From Turicibacter sp. (GTDB lineage Bacteria > Bacillota > Bacilli > MOL361 > Turicibacteraceae), in NCBI GenBank assembly GCA_030531025.1, contig JAUMTV010000004.1:1-64000 (forward strand): a DNA stretch of 64,000 nt, in the 5' to 3' direction. The notes beneath the pieces were generated by a model. The model saw only the letters and a list, made by a program, of their open reading frames with translations, was not told the origin of the DNA and searched no databases. Of this stretch, positions 41,886-51,816 are shown one piece after another (within the stretch, counting starts at the first letter, position 1; each line of letters starts with the position of its first letter). A program made the position numbers and the translations under genes.

Positions 41886-41938
41886 TCAGGAAGTTATTTG
41901 AAAGTAGTACCCTACTATTAAGCGATCCTGAGGAGGGA
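41886..41938 (+). other. rpsK-rpoA intercistronic RNA structure
   Basis: TCAGGA (41886-41891, starting just after the rpsK stop) pairs with TCCTGA (41926-41931). Inside is AGTAG/CTACT (41903-41907/41912-41916). The outer stem abuts the rpoA ribosome-binding site GAGGAGGG, so it could modulate rpoA translation. Confidence 0.4.
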
Positions 41939-41943
41939 AATCG

Positions 41944-42888
41944 ATGTTAGAAATCGAAAAACCAAGAATTGAAGTTGAAGAATACATCAAAGATGAATTC
42001 TATGGGAAATTTGTTATTGAGCCTCTAAAACGTGGATATGGTACTACGTTAGGGAATTCCTTACGTCGAGTATTACTATCATCGCTTCCTGGAGCTGCAG
42101 TAACATCTATCTCAATAGAGGGAGTTCAACATGAATTCACAGCTATCGATGGTGTAGTTGAAGATGTAACACAAATTATTTTAAATTTAAAAAACTTAAT
42201 TTTATCTATTGATTCAGAAGAAGTTAAGGAATTACGTATTGATGTTGCTAGAGAAGGTGCAGTTACAGCTGCAGATATCGAATGTGACGAACAAGTAGAA
42301 ATCATTAACCCTGACTTACACATTGCTACTTTATCAGCTACAGGTCGTTTACGAATGACAATGAAAGCTCGTCGTGGTAATGGGTATGTCGGAGCTGATG
42401 ATAACAAAAAATTACTTGAGAGTGCAGGAGAGATCGCTATCGACTCTATCTACACACCAGTAACACGTGTATCATACGATGTTGAAAAGACTCGTGTTGG
42501 TCAAGATGCATCATATGATAAATTAACATTAGAAGTTTGGACAAACGGAAGTGTTAACCCACAAGAAGCTATCTCTTTAGCATCAAAAATCTTAGTTGAG
42601 CACTTCAGCATTCTAGTTAACTTAAATGAAGCAGGTCAACTTGCATCATTCATCGTTGAACGTGAAGATGAAGAGAAAAACAAAGTATTAGAAATGCCAA
42701 TCGAAGAGTTAGATTTATCTGTTCGTTCTTACAACTGCTTACGTCGTGCTGGAATCAATACAGTTGAAGAATTAGCTCGTCATTCTGAAGAAGATATGAT
42801 GAAAGTTCGTAACTTAGGTAAAAAATCATTAAAAGAAGTTAAGGACAAACTTGACGAATTAGGATTAAGCTTAGGTTGTACTAAATAA
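41944..42888 (+). CDS. rpoA: DNA-directed RNA polymerase subunit alpha
   Basis: Alpha of 314 residues. N-terminal dimerisation/assembly domain ([25 protein letters not shown]), linker around 230-245, and C-terminal DNA-binding domain with [18 protein letters not shown] and [14 protein letters not shown] helix-hairpin-helix. ATG 41944 after GAGGAGGG. Confidence 0.97.
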   Translation: MLEIEKPRIEVEEYIKDEFYGKFVIEPLKRGYGTTLGNSLRRVLLSSLPGAAVTSISIEGVQHEFTAIDGVVEDVTQIILNLKNLILSIDSEEVKELRIDVAREGAVTAADIECDEQVEIINPDLHIATLSATGRLRMTMKARRGNGYVGADDNKKLLESAGEIAIDSIYTPVTRVSYDVEKTRVGQDASYDKLTLEVWTNGSVNPQEAISLASKILVEHFSILVNLNEAGQLASFIVEREDEEKNKVLEMPIEELDLSVRSYNCLRRAGINTVEELARHSEEDMMKVRNLGKKSLKEVKDKLDELGLSLGCTK

Positions 42889-42943
42889 TTGATTTATATA
42901 TAAATGTTATAATTCCATTTTCATATGGAAGGAGGAATTTTAA

Positions 42944-43306
42944 GTGGCTTACAGAAAATTAGGACGTCTTAGTCATCAACGTAAAGCAATGTTACGTGAT
43001 TTATCAACAGATTTAATCATTAATGAACGCATTGTAACAACTGAAGCTCGTGCAAAAGAATTACGTTCAGTAGTTGAGAAATTAATTACTTTAGGTAAAC
43101 GTGGAGACTTACACGCTCGTCGTCAAGCAGCTGCATACGTACGTGCAGAAATCGCTAACGATGAAACTGGAGCAACAGCTGTTCAAAAATTATTCTCTGA
43201 TATCGCACCTCGTTACGCTGAGCGTAATGGTGGATATACTCGTATCTTAAAAGTTGGTCCTCGTCGTGGGGATGCAGCTGATATGGTTGTTATCGAGTTA
43301 GTATAA
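42944..43306 (+). CDS. rplQ: 50S ribosomal protein L17
   Basis: L17 of 120 residues: [23 protein letters not shown] and [24 protein letters not shown] 42944 follows GGAAGGAGG. Last gene of the superoperon, closed by a strong terminator. The ecfA/ecfT-truA-rplM-rpsI genes that follow in Bacillus are not here. Confidence 0.96.
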   Translation: MAYRKLGRLSHQRKAMLRDLSTDLIINERIVTTEARAKELRSVVEKLITLGKRGDLHARRQAAAYVRAEIANDETGATAVQKLFSDIAPRYAERNGGYTRILKVGPRRGDAADMVVIELV

Positions 43307-43312
43307 TTTTTC

Positions 43313-43349
43313 AAACCATAGGAGATTTTATCTTCTATGGTTTTTTTTT
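43313..43349 (+). terminator. Terminator of the ribosomal superoperon
   Basis: A 13-bp stem (43313-43325/43331-43343, core AACCATAG/CTATGGTT, one G-U pair) is followed by a long T-run. Confidence 0.92.
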
Positions 43350-43565
43350 GCTGTTTTTTATATTTCTGTATTTATAAATAATAATTTGTAAAATGAGATG
43401 ATATAATAAAAAGTCTGACATATACTAATTGGTGTCTATAAAGTTTTGTTTTTAATAATTATAATTAATATAAGGATTTTACTTAATAAATTCAAATGTT
43501 TTTTGGAAAATGCTGTGTTGTTTTTACTTAATTTTACTTGGATTTATTTATATTTTTTCTAGTTA

Positions 43566-43574
43566 TGATATAAT
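43566..43574 (+). promoter_or_regulatory. cdaA promoter (extended -10)
   Basis: TGATATAAT (43566-43574) with no convincing -35; the strong extended -10 may suffice. The stretch 43350-43565 is AT-rich and holds nothing else I can support. Confidence 0.55.
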
Positions 43575-43603
43575 TAACATGTTTAAAAAAGGAGGCCGAC
43601 AAT

Positions 43604-44383
43604 TTGATTAATACAGTGATTAATTCAGCAGAGAGTTTTACATTTTTTGATCTGTTATTAGTAGGGTTAGATATATATTTTGTTTGGTTAATAATTTATT
43701 ATATTTTAAAGCTGATTAAATCAAATGTTCGTGCCGTTCAAATTTTAAAAGGTGTCATCTTGATTTATATCATTGATTTGGTAAGTCAAATTTTTGATTT
43801 ATACACTTTGAATTCATTAATTGGAAACATTATTGATTGGGGATTGCTTGCAATTATTATTATTTTCCAACCAGAAATTCGTAGTGGACTTGAACAGATT
43901 GGACGTAATAGTACTTTAAATCGTGAACAGAATAAACTTGCGGAACATGATTTTATTAGTATTTTAGCTAACTCAGTTGAATTCCTTGCAAAACGACGTA
44001 TCGGTGCTTTAATTGTTATTGAGCGTGGTGTGAAGCTAGATGAATTTATTACCCCATCTACAATTATTGATGGTGAAATTTCACAAGAATTATTGACCAC
44101 TATATTCGTCCCAACAACACCTTTACATGATGGAGCAGTTATGATTCGTGAGGGAAAACTTTATTGTGCGGGTGCCTACCTTCCTTCAACTAGACGAGAG
44201 GATATCAATAAGTCCTTTGGAACACGACATCGTGCAGCTATTGGAATTAGTGAGATTTCTGATAGCATTACATTAGTAGTTTCTGAAGAGACTGGTCGCT
44301 ATTCAATTGCTTATAAAGGTGAATTGAAAGTTTATGACCGTATTGATACATTTAAAAATGATTTACAGCAGTACCTTGGTTAA
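43604..44383 (+). CDS. cdaA: Diadenylate cyclase CdaA
   Basis: Makes c-di-AMP from two ATP at the membrane. Three N-terminal transmembrane helices (about residues 12-32, 45-62 and 66-85) precede the DAC domain, which has PLHDGAVMI (DGA motif) and GTRHRAAIG (RHR motif), both essential for catalysis. 259 residues, TTG start at 43604 with AAAAGGAGG 8 bases upstream. It heads cdaA-cdaR-glmM, the order found in many Firmicutes, where CdaR and GlmM bind and modulate CdaA. c-di-AMP controls potassium and osmolyte balance and cell-wall stress. Confidence 0.95.
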   Translation: MINTVINSAESFTFFDLLLVGLDIYFVWLIIYYILKLIKSNVRAVQILKGVILIYIIDLVSQIFDLYTLNSLIGNIIDWGLLAIIIIFQPEIRSGLEQIGRNSTLNREQNKLAEHDFISILANSVEFLAKRRIGALIVIERGVKLDEFITPSTIIDGEISQELLTTIFVPTTPLHDGAVMIREGKLYCAGAYLPSTRREDINKSFGTRHRAAIGISEISDSITLVVSEETGRYSIAYKGELKVYDRIDTFKNDLQQYLG

Positions 44384-44413
44384 CTGAATGACTGATGATG
44401 AAGGTGGTGTCGT

Positions 44414-45820
44414 ATGAAAAAAAGTAAAAAATATGAGGCTCAAGAAGACAATAAAACTACAGATTCAGGAGAGGTAGCAAAACAAATTGCTGTTGAAACA
44501 ATTAAAGATACAGAGAAACTTTTTCAAAGGACTTCAAATTTCTTTAAAAATATTTGGAAATTCTTGACCACTCCAAGTATGATCTTAGGATTCTTCAAGT
44601 TTGAAAAGTTAGATCATGTTTACGAAAGTTTTCTCCGTAATGAAAGGTTAATGAAAATTTTAGCATTAGTAGTTGCAATCGGTTTTGCATTAAATGTTCG
44701 GTATGCTTCCACTATGAAAGAAAGGTATTCGGTAGATATTAATAGTTATCCATTAGTATCTTACTATGATAAGGAGCGAACTGTAGTTGAGGGATTACCT
44801 GATACGGTAGATGTCACCTTAGTAGGTGATAAAAGTCAAGTAGATATCGCTAAGACAAAAGCTAATTTTGAAATATATGCTGACTTAAAGGATTTACCAC
44901 CAGGGACACATAAGGTGAACTTAGAGTACAGTAAACTCGGAAGTAAGCTAGATGTTAAAATTGATCCAAGTACAATTGTGGTTACCATTATGGCTCTAAC
45001 AGAGATTGATAAACCAGTTCATGCTGATTTTGTAAATCTTGATCAAATCGATGAAATGTACGTATTAAGTGAGCCACAATTAGCATTAGATACAGTTAAG
45101 ATTAAAGGTCCACAAACAGTCGTTGATCAAGTTGCAAGTGTTAAAGCAATTATTGATGTTTCTGACTTATCGAAACTTTCTGATTATGAAGCGCCTGTTT
45201 TTGCTTATGATAAACTAGGTAATAAATTAGATGTGGAGATTAAACCAGATAAATTAACGGCCTCTGTACAGGTTACTACTCCAAGTAAGGTTGTTCCTGT
45301 AGAAGCAGTGGTCACCGGAAATGCTCCTGCAGGTTATAGTGTAGGGAATTTAACACTATCACCATCTGAAGTTAAACTTTATGGTGAAACAAGTGCATTA
45401 GAATCTTATGACAAATTACAACTTCAAGTTGATTTATATCAACTAGACGATAATAATGAACTTATTGTAAAATTAGATAAGCCAGAAAATGTTCATAAGA
45501 TGGATACAGATACAGTTAAAGTAAAAGTAACATTTGAAGAAACACAGACAAAAGTTTTAGAAAATATTGCTGTTGATTTCAAAAATTTAGATGCTAAATA
45601 TCATGTAAAAGCAAAGGATTTAGTTGATGCCATGATTAATCTAACATTAAAAGGATCAACAACAAAGTTAAATTCTATTTCTACAGATGATGTTAAAGTA
45701 TCGATTGATTTACTTGGATATAAGCCAGGAGAATATGAAGTTCCTGTAACAGTGGAATCTATCACTGGTGTTATTATTGAACCGAGTCGATCAAAGGTAA
45801 ATGTTATTATTACAGAATAA
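44414..45820 (+). CDS. cdaR: CdaA regulatory protein CdaR (YbbR domains)
   Basis: A 468-residue membrane-anchored protein. An unusually long charged cytoplasmic N-terminus (about 77 residues) precedes one transmembrane helix ([17 protein letters not shown]). About four extracytoplasmic YbbR repeats of 85-95 residues follow, each starting like [19 protein letters not shown] or [11 protein letters not shown] and ending in a VKVxV(T/I) strand. CdaR modulates CdaA activity across the membrane in relatives. ATG 44414, 30 bases after cdaA. Confidence 0.9.
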   Translation: MKKSKKYEAQEDNKTTDSGEVAKQIAVETIKDTEKLFQRTSNFFKNIWKFLTTPSMILGFFKFEKLDHVYESFLRNERLMKILALVVAIGFALNVRYASTMKERYSVDINSYPLVSYYDKERTVVEGLPDTVDVTLVGDKSQVDIAKTKANFEIYADLKDLPPGTHKVNLEYSKLGSKLDVKIDPSTIVVTIMALTEIDKPVHADFVNLDQIDEMYVLSEPQLALDTVKIKGPQTVVDQVASVKAIIDVSDLSKLSDYEAPVFAYDKLGNKLDVEIKPDKLTASVQVTTPSKVVPVEAVVTGNAPAGYSVGNLTLSPSEVKLYGETSALESYDKLQLQVDLYQLDDNNELIVKLDKPENVHKMDTDTVKVKVTFEETQTKVLENIAVDFKNLDAKYHVKAKDLVDAMINLTLKGSTTKLNSISTDDVKVSIDLLGYKPGEYEVPVTVESITGVIIEPSRSKVNVIITE

Positions 45821-45837
45821 AAGTGAGGTTAGTATAC

Positions 45838-47175
45838 ATGGGAAAATACTTTGGAACAGATGGAATTAGAGGAGTTGCTAATACTGAGCTAACTCCAGAG
45901 TTTACTTTGAAATTAGGACGTATCTTAGGGCATCATTTAAAGTCAAAAAATACACGACCTAAGGTTTTAATTGGACGTGATACTCGTATTTCAGGTGAAT
46001 TATTAGAAAGTGCATTAATTGCTGGATTAATCTCATCAGGGGCTGATGTATTAACTCTTGGAGTTATTACAACACCGGGTGTTGCATATTTAACAAAGAA
46101 TTTAGATGTAGATGCAGGAATCATGATTTCAGCTTCTCACAATCCTGTACAAGATAATGGAATTAAGATTTTTAGTCATAGTGGTTATAAGTTAAGTGAT
46201 CAAGAAGAAGAAGAAATTGAAGCTTTAATTGAGATGGAAGATGAATTACCACGCCCAATTGCAGGAGAGATTGGACGTGTTGAAGATTTCCAAATGGGAT
46301 CACAAAAATATGTGAATTTTATTAAAGGAACAGTAGGACATAAATTAACAGGATTAAAGATTGTATTAGATTGTGCAAATGGTGCAAGCTCAGCCTTAGC
46401 GCCTCAATTATTTGCTGATTTAGATGCAGATATCGTCACTGTTTCATCGAATCCAGATGGAATTAATATTAACCATAACTGTGGTTCAACACATCCAGAA
46501 GCATTAGCTAAAGAAGTAGTTAAGCATGAAGCTGATTTAGGATTTGCTTTTGATGGAGACTGTGATCGTTTAATTGCTGTTGATCATACAGGAACGATTA
46601 TTGATGGAGATTACATCATGTTCATTGTCGGACGTTACTTAAATGAAAAAGGATTATTAAAACAAGGAACAGTTGTTTCAACAGTAATGAGTAACTTAGG
46701 ATTCTATAATGCGATTGAAGCTAATGGGTTACATAGTGTTCAAACTAAAGTTGGAGATCGTTATGTATTAGAAGAAATGTTAAAGAATGATTATAACTTT
46801 GGTGGAGAACAATCAGGACATTTAATCTTCTTAGATTATGGAACAACTGGAGATGGAATGTTAAGTGCGGTTCAATTAGCTAAGATCGTTGTTGAAAAAG
46901 AGCAATCATTAGCTGATTTAGCAAAAGAAATGCCTAAATACCCACAGTTATTAAAAAACCTTCGTGTTGAGGATAAGCAAGCGATGATGACTAATGAAAA
47001 TATTTCAGTGGTTATCAAAGAAGTTGAAGCTGAAATGAATGGAGAAGGTCGCGTTTTAGTCCGTCCTTCAGGAACTGAACCATTAGTTCGCGTCATGGTA
47101 GAAGCTAAAACAGAAGAGTTATGTGAAGAATACGTGAATCGTATTTTAGCTGTTGTTGAACAAGAATTAAAATAA
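45838..47175 (+). CDS. glmM: Phosphoglucosamine mutase
   Basis: Converts glucosamine-6-phosphate to glucosamine-1-phosphate for UDP-GlcNAc. Phosphoserine loop [12 protein letters not shown] (S100), Mg loop FDGDCDR, sugar-binding GGEQSGH and phosphate-binding [12 protein letters not shown] are all present. 445 residues from ATG 45838 (GTGAGGT upstream); an in-frame start at 45823 overlaps that site. In relatives GlmM also binds and inhibits CdaA, which fits the operon. Confidence 0.96.
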   Translation: MGKYFGTDGIRGVANTELTPEFTLKLGRILGHHLKSKNTRPKVLIGRDTRISGELLESALIAGLISSGADVLTLGVITTPGVAYLTKNLDVDAGIMISASHNPVQDNGIKIFSHSGYKLSDQEEEEIEALIEMEDELPRPIAGEIGRVEDFQMGSQKYVNFIKGTVGHKLTGLKIVLDCANGASSALAPQLFADLDADIVTVSSNPDGININHNCGSTHPEALAKEVVKHEADLGFAFDGDCDRLIAVDHTGTIIDGDYIMFIVGRYLNEKGLLKQGTVVSTVMSNLGFYNAIEANGLHSVQTKVGDRYVLEEMLKNDYNFGGEQSGHLIFLDYGTTGDGMLSAVQLAKIVVEKEQSLADLAKEMPKYPQLLKNLRVEDKQAMMTNENISVVIKEVEAEMNGEGRVLVRPSGTEPLVRVMVEAKTEELCEEYVNRILAVVEQELK

Positions 47176-47182
47176 TAAACTT

Positions 47183-47208
47183 AAGAGGTGGTTTTCACCT
47201 CTTTTTTT
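47183..47208 (+). terminator. glmM terminator
   Basis: A perfect 8-bp stem AAGAGGTG/CACCTCTT, GTTTT loop, followed by T. It closes the cdaA operon and separates it from glmS. Confidence 0.92.
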
Positions 47209-47317
47209 ATGAAAAGTTTTATGCTAATAGATAATGTTGTAAGGTTAAAGGATTGATTAGTGTATTAAAATTTTATCTTATTAAAGTGTTATACTTGCAT
47301 ATAAGATAAAAATATCA

Positions 47318-47345
47318 TTTCAATATTATCAGCATATGATATAAT
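47318..47345 (+). promoter_or_regulatory. glmS promoter
   Basis: TATAAT (47340-47345) with TGA as an extended -10; weak TTTCAA (47318-47323) with a 16-bp spacer. The long leader (about 265 bases) contains the ribozyme. Confidence 0.65.
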
Positions 47346-47410
47346 GGATGTGTTGCTTTCTAAATGGGGAAGGAGGATAGCAAGGGTAGAGAGAAGATTT
47401 TCTATTCAAT

Positions 47411-47548
47411 GATAAGCGCCAGAGCTGTTATAGAAGTTAACAGCTGACGAGGTGAAGGTTAATCGATAATTCGGCGGATGCCTTCCGGCTGTATACCTCA
47501 GTCGTAGTCTTCAAACAAAACTAAGGGGTAACCCTTACGACAAAATTG
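47411..47548 (+). ncRNA. glmS ribozyme-riboswitch
   Basis: The cleavage-site sequence AAGCGCCAGAGCTGTTA, the core GCTGACGAGGTGAAGGTTA-TCGA, TTCGGCGGATGCCTTCCGGCTG, and the 3' pseudoknot domain with AAGGGGTAACCCTT all match the glmS ribozyme. Glucosamine-6-phosphate acts as the cofactor for self-cleavage, here expected between A47415 and G47416. The cleaved mRNA is then degraded, lowering GlmS. The order promoter, ribozyme, glmS is standard for Firmicutes. Confidence 0.96.
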
Positions 47549-47614
47549 GAGAAAAGGTAAATAAGAAAGCAGCTCTATTTAATGGATTATGATAAAAAAG
47601 GAGTTGTTACACTT

Positions 47615-49399
47615 ATGTGTGGAATTGTTGGATATATTGGTCAGCAAGATGTTAAAGATATTTTATTAAACGGATTAGAGAAATTAGAATACCGTGGATA
47701 TGATTCAGCAGGGATTGCTGTGGTAAATGTTGACGGAGTTCATATTTTTAAAGATAAAGGGCGTATTGCTCACTTACGTACAGTTGTTGATGAAACAGTT
47801 TTATCAACAGTAGGGATTGGGCATACACGTTGGGCCACTCATGGGGCACCTAACCAACGTAACTCACATCCTCATCAATCAAGTACAGGTCGTTTTACGA
47901 TTGTTCACAATGGGGTTATTGAAAATGAATTAGAATTACGTCAAGAAATTTTACCGAATTACAACTTTATTTCAGATACAGATACAGAAGTTATTGCAGC
48001 GTTAATTGAGCACTTTGTGTTAGAAAAAGAAGATGTCGAATTAGCCATTCGTCATGTGATGAGTTTATTACATGGATCTTACGCATTAGGAATTATTGAC
48101 GCGAATAATCCTCAAGTTTTATATGCAGCTAAAAATAAATCACCGATGTTAATTGGATTAGGTGAAGGATTTAATATGATTGGTTCAGATGCGATGGCGA
48201 TGTTACAATGCACGAATCAATTTGTTGAAATCGAAGATGAAGAATTTATCAAATTAACACGTGAAGGTGTTACTATTTATAACTTATTAGGTGTCACAAT
48301 TAAACGTGATCCATTTACAGCGGAATTAGATGCTTCTGATATTGAAAAAGGAACGTATCCTCACTACATGTTAAAAGAAATCGATGAGCAACCTTACGTG
48401 ATTCGTCGAATTGTAGAACAATACTTCGAAGAGGGACAAATTAAAATCAACCAAGAGATTGTTAATGCGGTCAAAGAAGCGGATCGTTTATATATCATTG
48501 CAGCGGGAACAAGTATGCATGCTGGATTTGTTGGGAAACAGTTATTTGAACAATTAGCAGGAATTCCAACAGAGGTTCATATTTCATCAGAATTTGTTTA
48601 TAATACACCAGTGATTAGTAAAAAACCATTATTTATCTTTATTTCTCAATCAGGAGAGACAGCAGATAGCCGTGCCGTATTAGTTAAAATCAAACAATTA
48701 GGTTACCCGTCATTAACGATTACAAACGTACCAGGTTCAACGTTATCTCGTGAAGCCGATCATACGTTATTACTATATGCAGGACCTGAAATCGCTGTTG
48801 CTTCAACAAAAGCATATACAGCTCAAGTAGCAGTTCAAGCTGTTTTAGCAGCAAAAGTAGCGAATCAAACAGAGTTAGATTTAGCACGTGAGTTAGCGAT
48901 TGTAGCCAATGTCATGGAAAGCATTACGGATCATAAAGAGCAATATGAAGCCATTGCTAAAGAATACTTAACACAACGTAACTGTTTCTATATCGGGCGC
49001 CATGTTGATTACTATGTGGCATTAGAAGCGGCGTTAAAATTAAAAGAAATTTCTTATATTCAAACAGAAGGATTTGCAGCAGGTGAGTTAAAGCACGGAA
49101 CAATTGCTTTAATTGAAAAAGGAACACCAGTGATTGCGATTGTTTCTCAGGAATCAGTGAACTTAAATACACGTTCAAATGTGAAAGAAGTAAAAGCTCG
49201 TGGAGCGAATACAGTGATTATCTCATTACGTTCATTAAGTGCTGAAACGGATCAAATTGTGATTGATGATGTTCACCCATTATTAACACCATTAGTGACA
49301 GTTGTACCAACACAATTAATTTCATACTATGCTGCATTACAACGTGGATTTGATATTGATAAACCACGTAATTTGGCAAAATCAGTTACTGTAGAATAA
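47615..49399 (+). CDS. glmS: Glutamine-fructose-6-phosphate aminotransferase (isomerizing)
   Basis: Makes glucosamine-6-phosphate from fructose-6-phosphate and glutamine, the first step to UDP-GlcNAc. The N-terminal glutaminase domain needs Cys as the first mature residue, and MCGIVGYIG fixes the start at ATG 47615 (AAAAAAGGAG upstream), not the in-frame ATG 47582. HTRWATHG and two SIS domains ([22 protein letters not shown]) follow; 594 residues. Its product feeds glmM directly upstream and triggers the ribozyme in its own mRNA. Confidence 0.97.
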   Translation: MCGIVGYIGQQDVKDILLNGLEKLEYRGYDSAGIAVVNVDGVHIFKDKGRIAHLRTVVDETVLSTVGIGHTRWATHGAPNQRNSHPHQSSTGRFTIVHNGVIENELELRQEILPNYNFISDTDTEVIAALIEHFVLEKEDVELAIRHVMSLLHGSYALGIIDANNPQVLYAAKNKSPMLIGLGEGFNMIGSDAMAMLQCTNQFVEIEDEEFIKLTREGVTIYNLLGVTIKRDPFTAELDASDIEKGTYPHYMLKEIDEQPYVIRRIVEQYFEEGQIKINQEIVNAVKEADRLYIIAAGTSMHAGFVGKQLFEQLAGIPTEVHISSEFVYNTPVISKKPLFIFISQSGETADSRAVLVKIKQLGYPSLTITNVPGSTLSREADHTLLLYAGPEIAVASTKAYTAQVAVQAVLAAKVANQTELDLARELAIVANVMESITDHKEQYEAIAKEYLTQRNCFYIGRHVDYYVALEAALKLKEISYIQTEGFAAGELKHGTIALIEKGTPVIAIVSQESVNLNTRSNVKEVKARGANTVIISLRSLSAETDQIVIDDVHPLLTPLVTVVPTQLISYYAALQRGFDIDKPRNLAKSVTVE

Positions 49400-49402
49400 A
49401 AT

Positions 49403-49433
49403 AAAAACACTCTCAAAAAGTGAGAGTGTTTTT
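49403..49433 (+). terminator. glmS terminator
   Basis: A perfect 13-bp stem AAAAACACTCTCA/TGAGAGTGTTTTT with an AAAAG loop; likely active in both directions. Confidence 0.92.
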
Positions 49434-49434
49434 A

Positions 49435-49467
49435 TTTGAGTTAAAAATAGTTGCAAATGCATTATAT
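49435..49467 (+). promoter_or_regulatory. marR promoter/operator module, copy 1
   Basis: A 33-base block beginning TTTGA and containing ATAGTTGCAAAT-CATTATAT. It matches copy 2 (49983-50015) at 27 of 33 positions. TGCAAATGCA is a small palindrome typical of MarR sites. TTGCAA (49451-49456) is also a possible -35, with a 17-bp spacer to TAATAT (49474-49479), so binding here would block transcription. Confidence 0.6.
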
Positions 49468-49516
49468 CGGTGGTAATATATGCTTGTTATTAAATCTAAT
49501 GGTAAGTGGTGGTTTC

Positions 49517-49960
49517 ATGAATGAAGTAATAGGAAAAACAATGTCAATACTATATCGATATCGCCAGATTATTATAAATCATAAACTAAGACCCTATGGG
49601 CTTGGCAGTGGCCAACATATCTTTTTAATTAATATTGCTAGACATGAGGGGATTAATCAAAAAGATTTAACTAATTTAGTGAAATTTGATAAGGCAACGA
49701 CAGCAAAAGCCTTAAAAAAATTAGAAGAGAATGGCTATATCTATCGTCAATGTGATGAAGGGGATCGTCGATATAATCAACTTTTTTTAACAGAAAAAGG
49801 CGGTGAAATGATGCCTGTTATCATGTCGACTTTAGTAGAAATCACAGATGATCTTATTCAAGGATTAACAGAGGAAGAGCAAGATCATTTTTCAAGATGT
49901 TTGGAAACTATGTTGAATAACGCGATTACAGCTGTTGATCAGTTACGAAATGAGAAATAA
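49517..49960 (+). CDS. MarR family transcriptional regulator
   Basis: A 147-residue winged-helix regulator. The DNA-binding core runs from GINQKDLTNLVKFDKATTAKALKKLEENGYIYR to the wing DEGDRRYNQLFLTEKG. It is predicted to repress itself and the MATE gene 71 bases downstream through the shared operator. ATG 49517 is chosen because it fits the family N-terminus; an earlier in-frame TTG (49451) lies in the operator. The effector is unknown, probably a substrate of the pump. Confidence 0.85.
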   Translation: MNEVIGKTMSILYRYRQIIINHKLRPYGLGSGQHIFLINIARHEGINQKDLTNLVKFDKATTAKALKKLEENGYIYRQCDEGDRRYNQLFLTEKGGEMMPVIMSTLVEITDDLIQGLTEEEQDHFSRCLETMLNNAITAVDQLRNEK

Positions 49961-49982
49961 GCACTTTAGGAGTTAATAACTA

Positions 49983-50015
49983 TTTGAAAACTAAATAGTT
50001 GCAAATACATTATAT
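49983..50015 (+). promoter_or_regulatory. MATE promoter/operator module, copy 2
   Basis: Second copy of the module before marR, with the same 33-base length and phase. It starts TTTGAAA (a -35 candidate) and ends CATTATAT just before AAGGAGG. The transcript would have almost no leader. Confidence 0.6.
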
Positions 50016-50031
50016 AAGGAGGATAAAGTTA

Positions 50032-51432
50032 ATGAATAGACAGAAGCTTCTAGGAGAAGAGAAGATTTCTAAATTGCTTATGCAATTCTCGGTTCCGGCT
50101 ATTATCGGGATGATGGTTAATACACTATATAATATTGTTGACCGAATGTATATTGGGAATATTCCCGAAGTAGGGGGATTAGCGTTAACCGGTGTAGGAA
50201 TTACGATGCCAATTATGACTATTATTATGGCATTCGGGATGCTAGTAGGAATCGGAACAAGCGCCCGTATTTCATTAAAACTTGGGGAACATAAGCGAGA
50301 TGAAGCAGAACAGCATCTCGGTAATGCATTTATTTTGATTTTAATGATTAGTATAGCAATCATGGTGCTTGGCTTAACATTCATGGATCAAATCTTAGGA
50401 ATATTTGGAGCTAGTCCTGAAACAGAGATTTATGCTTCACAGTATATGCAAATTATCTTTCTAGGAACAGTCTTTAATATGTTAAGCTTTGGATTAAATC
50501 ACTCGATTCGTAGTGATGGGAATCCTAAAATTGCTATGTTCTCAATGTTAATCGGTGCGGCAACAAATATTATTTTAGACCCTATCTTTATTTTTGGATT
50601 AGGATTAGGTGTTCGTGGAGCTGCTATTGCTACGGTTATTTCACAGATTGCCTCAATGATTTGGATTTTATATTATTTTACAAAAGGTAAAGGTTCAATT
50701 AAAATTACACGTCATAGTATTAAATTGAAAAAGGCAGTAATCATTAGTATTTTTTCAATTGGGATGAGTCCATTTGCAATGCAAGTTGCTCAAAGTATTG
50801 TACAAGTTTTAGCTAATAATTCATTAAAAGCCTATGGAGGAGATTTAGCTATTGGAGCTATGACGATTGTTAATAGTATCTCTATGATTTTTATGATGCC
50901 ACTGTTCGGTTTAAATCAAGGATCGCAGCCAATTATCGGTTATAACTATGGAGCTAAAAAGTATCATCGTGTTAAAGATGCTGTTAAGATTCCAGTGATT
51001 GTAGCCACTATTATTGTTTCAGTTGGATGGTTATTAATTCAATTTGCACCTGAATTGTTAATTCGTGTATTTAGTGGAGATGAATCACTTTTAGAAATGG
51101 CTAGAACGGGATTGCGTACTTTCTTATTTATGTTACCAGTGCTTGGTTTCCAAACGATAAGTTCAAATTACTTCCAATCTGTTGGTAAAGCTAAAATTTC
51201 AATGTTCTTAAGTTTATTACGTCAAGTCATTTTATTAATTCCATGTTTAATTATTTTACCTCGTATTGGTGGATTAGGACTAATGGGAGTATGGTTAGCA
51301 GGACCTGTAGCTGATGGGTTAGCTTCTATTATTACAGGAGTTGTCTTCTTTAACTCTATTCGTCAATTAAAGGAAGAGGGGGAAGAGAATGAATATCAAT
51401 CCTTTCCCAAGGAGAAACCTTTAAAAGCTTAA
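50032..51432 (+). CDS. MATE family multidrug/Na+ antiporter
   Basis: A 466-residue efflux protein with about 12 membrane helices in two homologous halves. LMQFSVPAIIGMMVNTLYNIVDRMYIG at the N-terminus and PLFGLNQGSQPIIGYNYGA in the second half are MATE signatures. Such pumps export cationic drugs or metabolites in exchange for Na+ or H+. ATG 50032 follows AAGGAGG. It is regulated with marR and probably cotranscribed with the small HMA gene. Confidence 0.9.
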   Translation: MNRQKLLGEEKISKLLMQFSVPAIIGMMVNTLYNIVDRMYIGNIPEVGGLALTGVGITMPIMTIIMAFGMLVGIGTSARISLKLGEHKRDEAEQHLGNAFILILMISIAIMVLGLTFMDQILGIFGASPETEIYASQYMQIIFLGTVFNMLSFGLNHSIRSDGNPKIAMFSMLIGAATNIILDPIFIFGLGLGVRGAAIATVISQIASMIWILYYFTKGKGSIKITRHSIKLKKAVIISIFSIGMSPFAMQVAQSIVQVLANNSLKAYGGDLAIGAMTIVNSISMIFMMPLFGLNQGSQPIIGYNYGAKKYHRVKDAVKIPVIVATIIVSVGWLLIQFAPELLIRVFSGDESLLEMARTGLRTFLFMLPVLGFQTISSNYFQSVGKAKISMFLSLLRQVILLIPCLIILPRIGGLGLMGVWLAGPVADGLASIITGVVFFNSIRQLKEEGEENEYQSFPKEKPLKA

Positions 51433-51470
51433 AGCGATATGTTACGATAATAGGGAAAGGAGAGAGTGGA

Positions 51471-51680
51471 ATGAAATCTGTTATTTTAAAAGTTAATGGA
51501 ATGAGTTGTCAACATTGTGTAAGTTCTATTCATGATGCAGTAGCTCAAATTGTTGGTGTGAAAGAAGTAAAAGTGGATTTAAAAGCAAAATTAGTTGAAG
51601 TAGAATATGATCAAGCTTTTACAAATGAATTATTAATTGTAGAATGTATTGAAGATCAAGGATTTGATGTTGAATTATAA
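51471..51680 (+). CDS. Heavy-metal-associated (CopZ-like) domain protein
   Basis: A 69-residue single HMA domain with the metal motif GMSCQHC (C13, C16), as in copper chaperones. No P-type ATPase or CsoR/CopY regulator is nearby, so the metal and partner are unknown. ATG 51471 has AAGGAGAG, 38 bases after the MATE gene. Confidence 0.88.
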   Translation: MKSVILKVNGMSCQHCVSSIHDAVAQIVGVKEVKVDLKAKLVEVEYDQAFTNELLIVECIEDQGFDVEL

Positions 51681-51710
51681 AAAAGTGTGCAATTGCACAC
51701 TTTTATTTTT
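51681..51710 (+). terminator. HMA gene terminator
   Basis: AAAAGTGTGC/GCACACTTTT (10 bp, AATT loop; a perfect palindrome) starts directly after the stop codon and is followed by a T-rich tract. Confidence 0.92.
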
Positions 51711-51780
51711 TCCAGAAAAAGTTATAATTTAATTGAGATAAGGTTATTCGGGATGACTTATCTTATAAAACAGGGATTGA

Positions 51781-51812
51781 AAAAAACATCTTTCTTTTTA
51801 AAGATGTTTTTT
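51781..51812. terminator. Bidirectional terminator behind the XRE-TPR gene
   Basis: A 13-bp stem AAAAAACATCTTT/AAAGATGTTTTTT with a 6-base loop. On the minus strand it ends the XRE gene. Upstream, AGATAAG/CTTATCT (51736-51742/51757-51763) forms another small repeat. Confidence 0.88.
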
Positions 51813-51816
51813 CATT

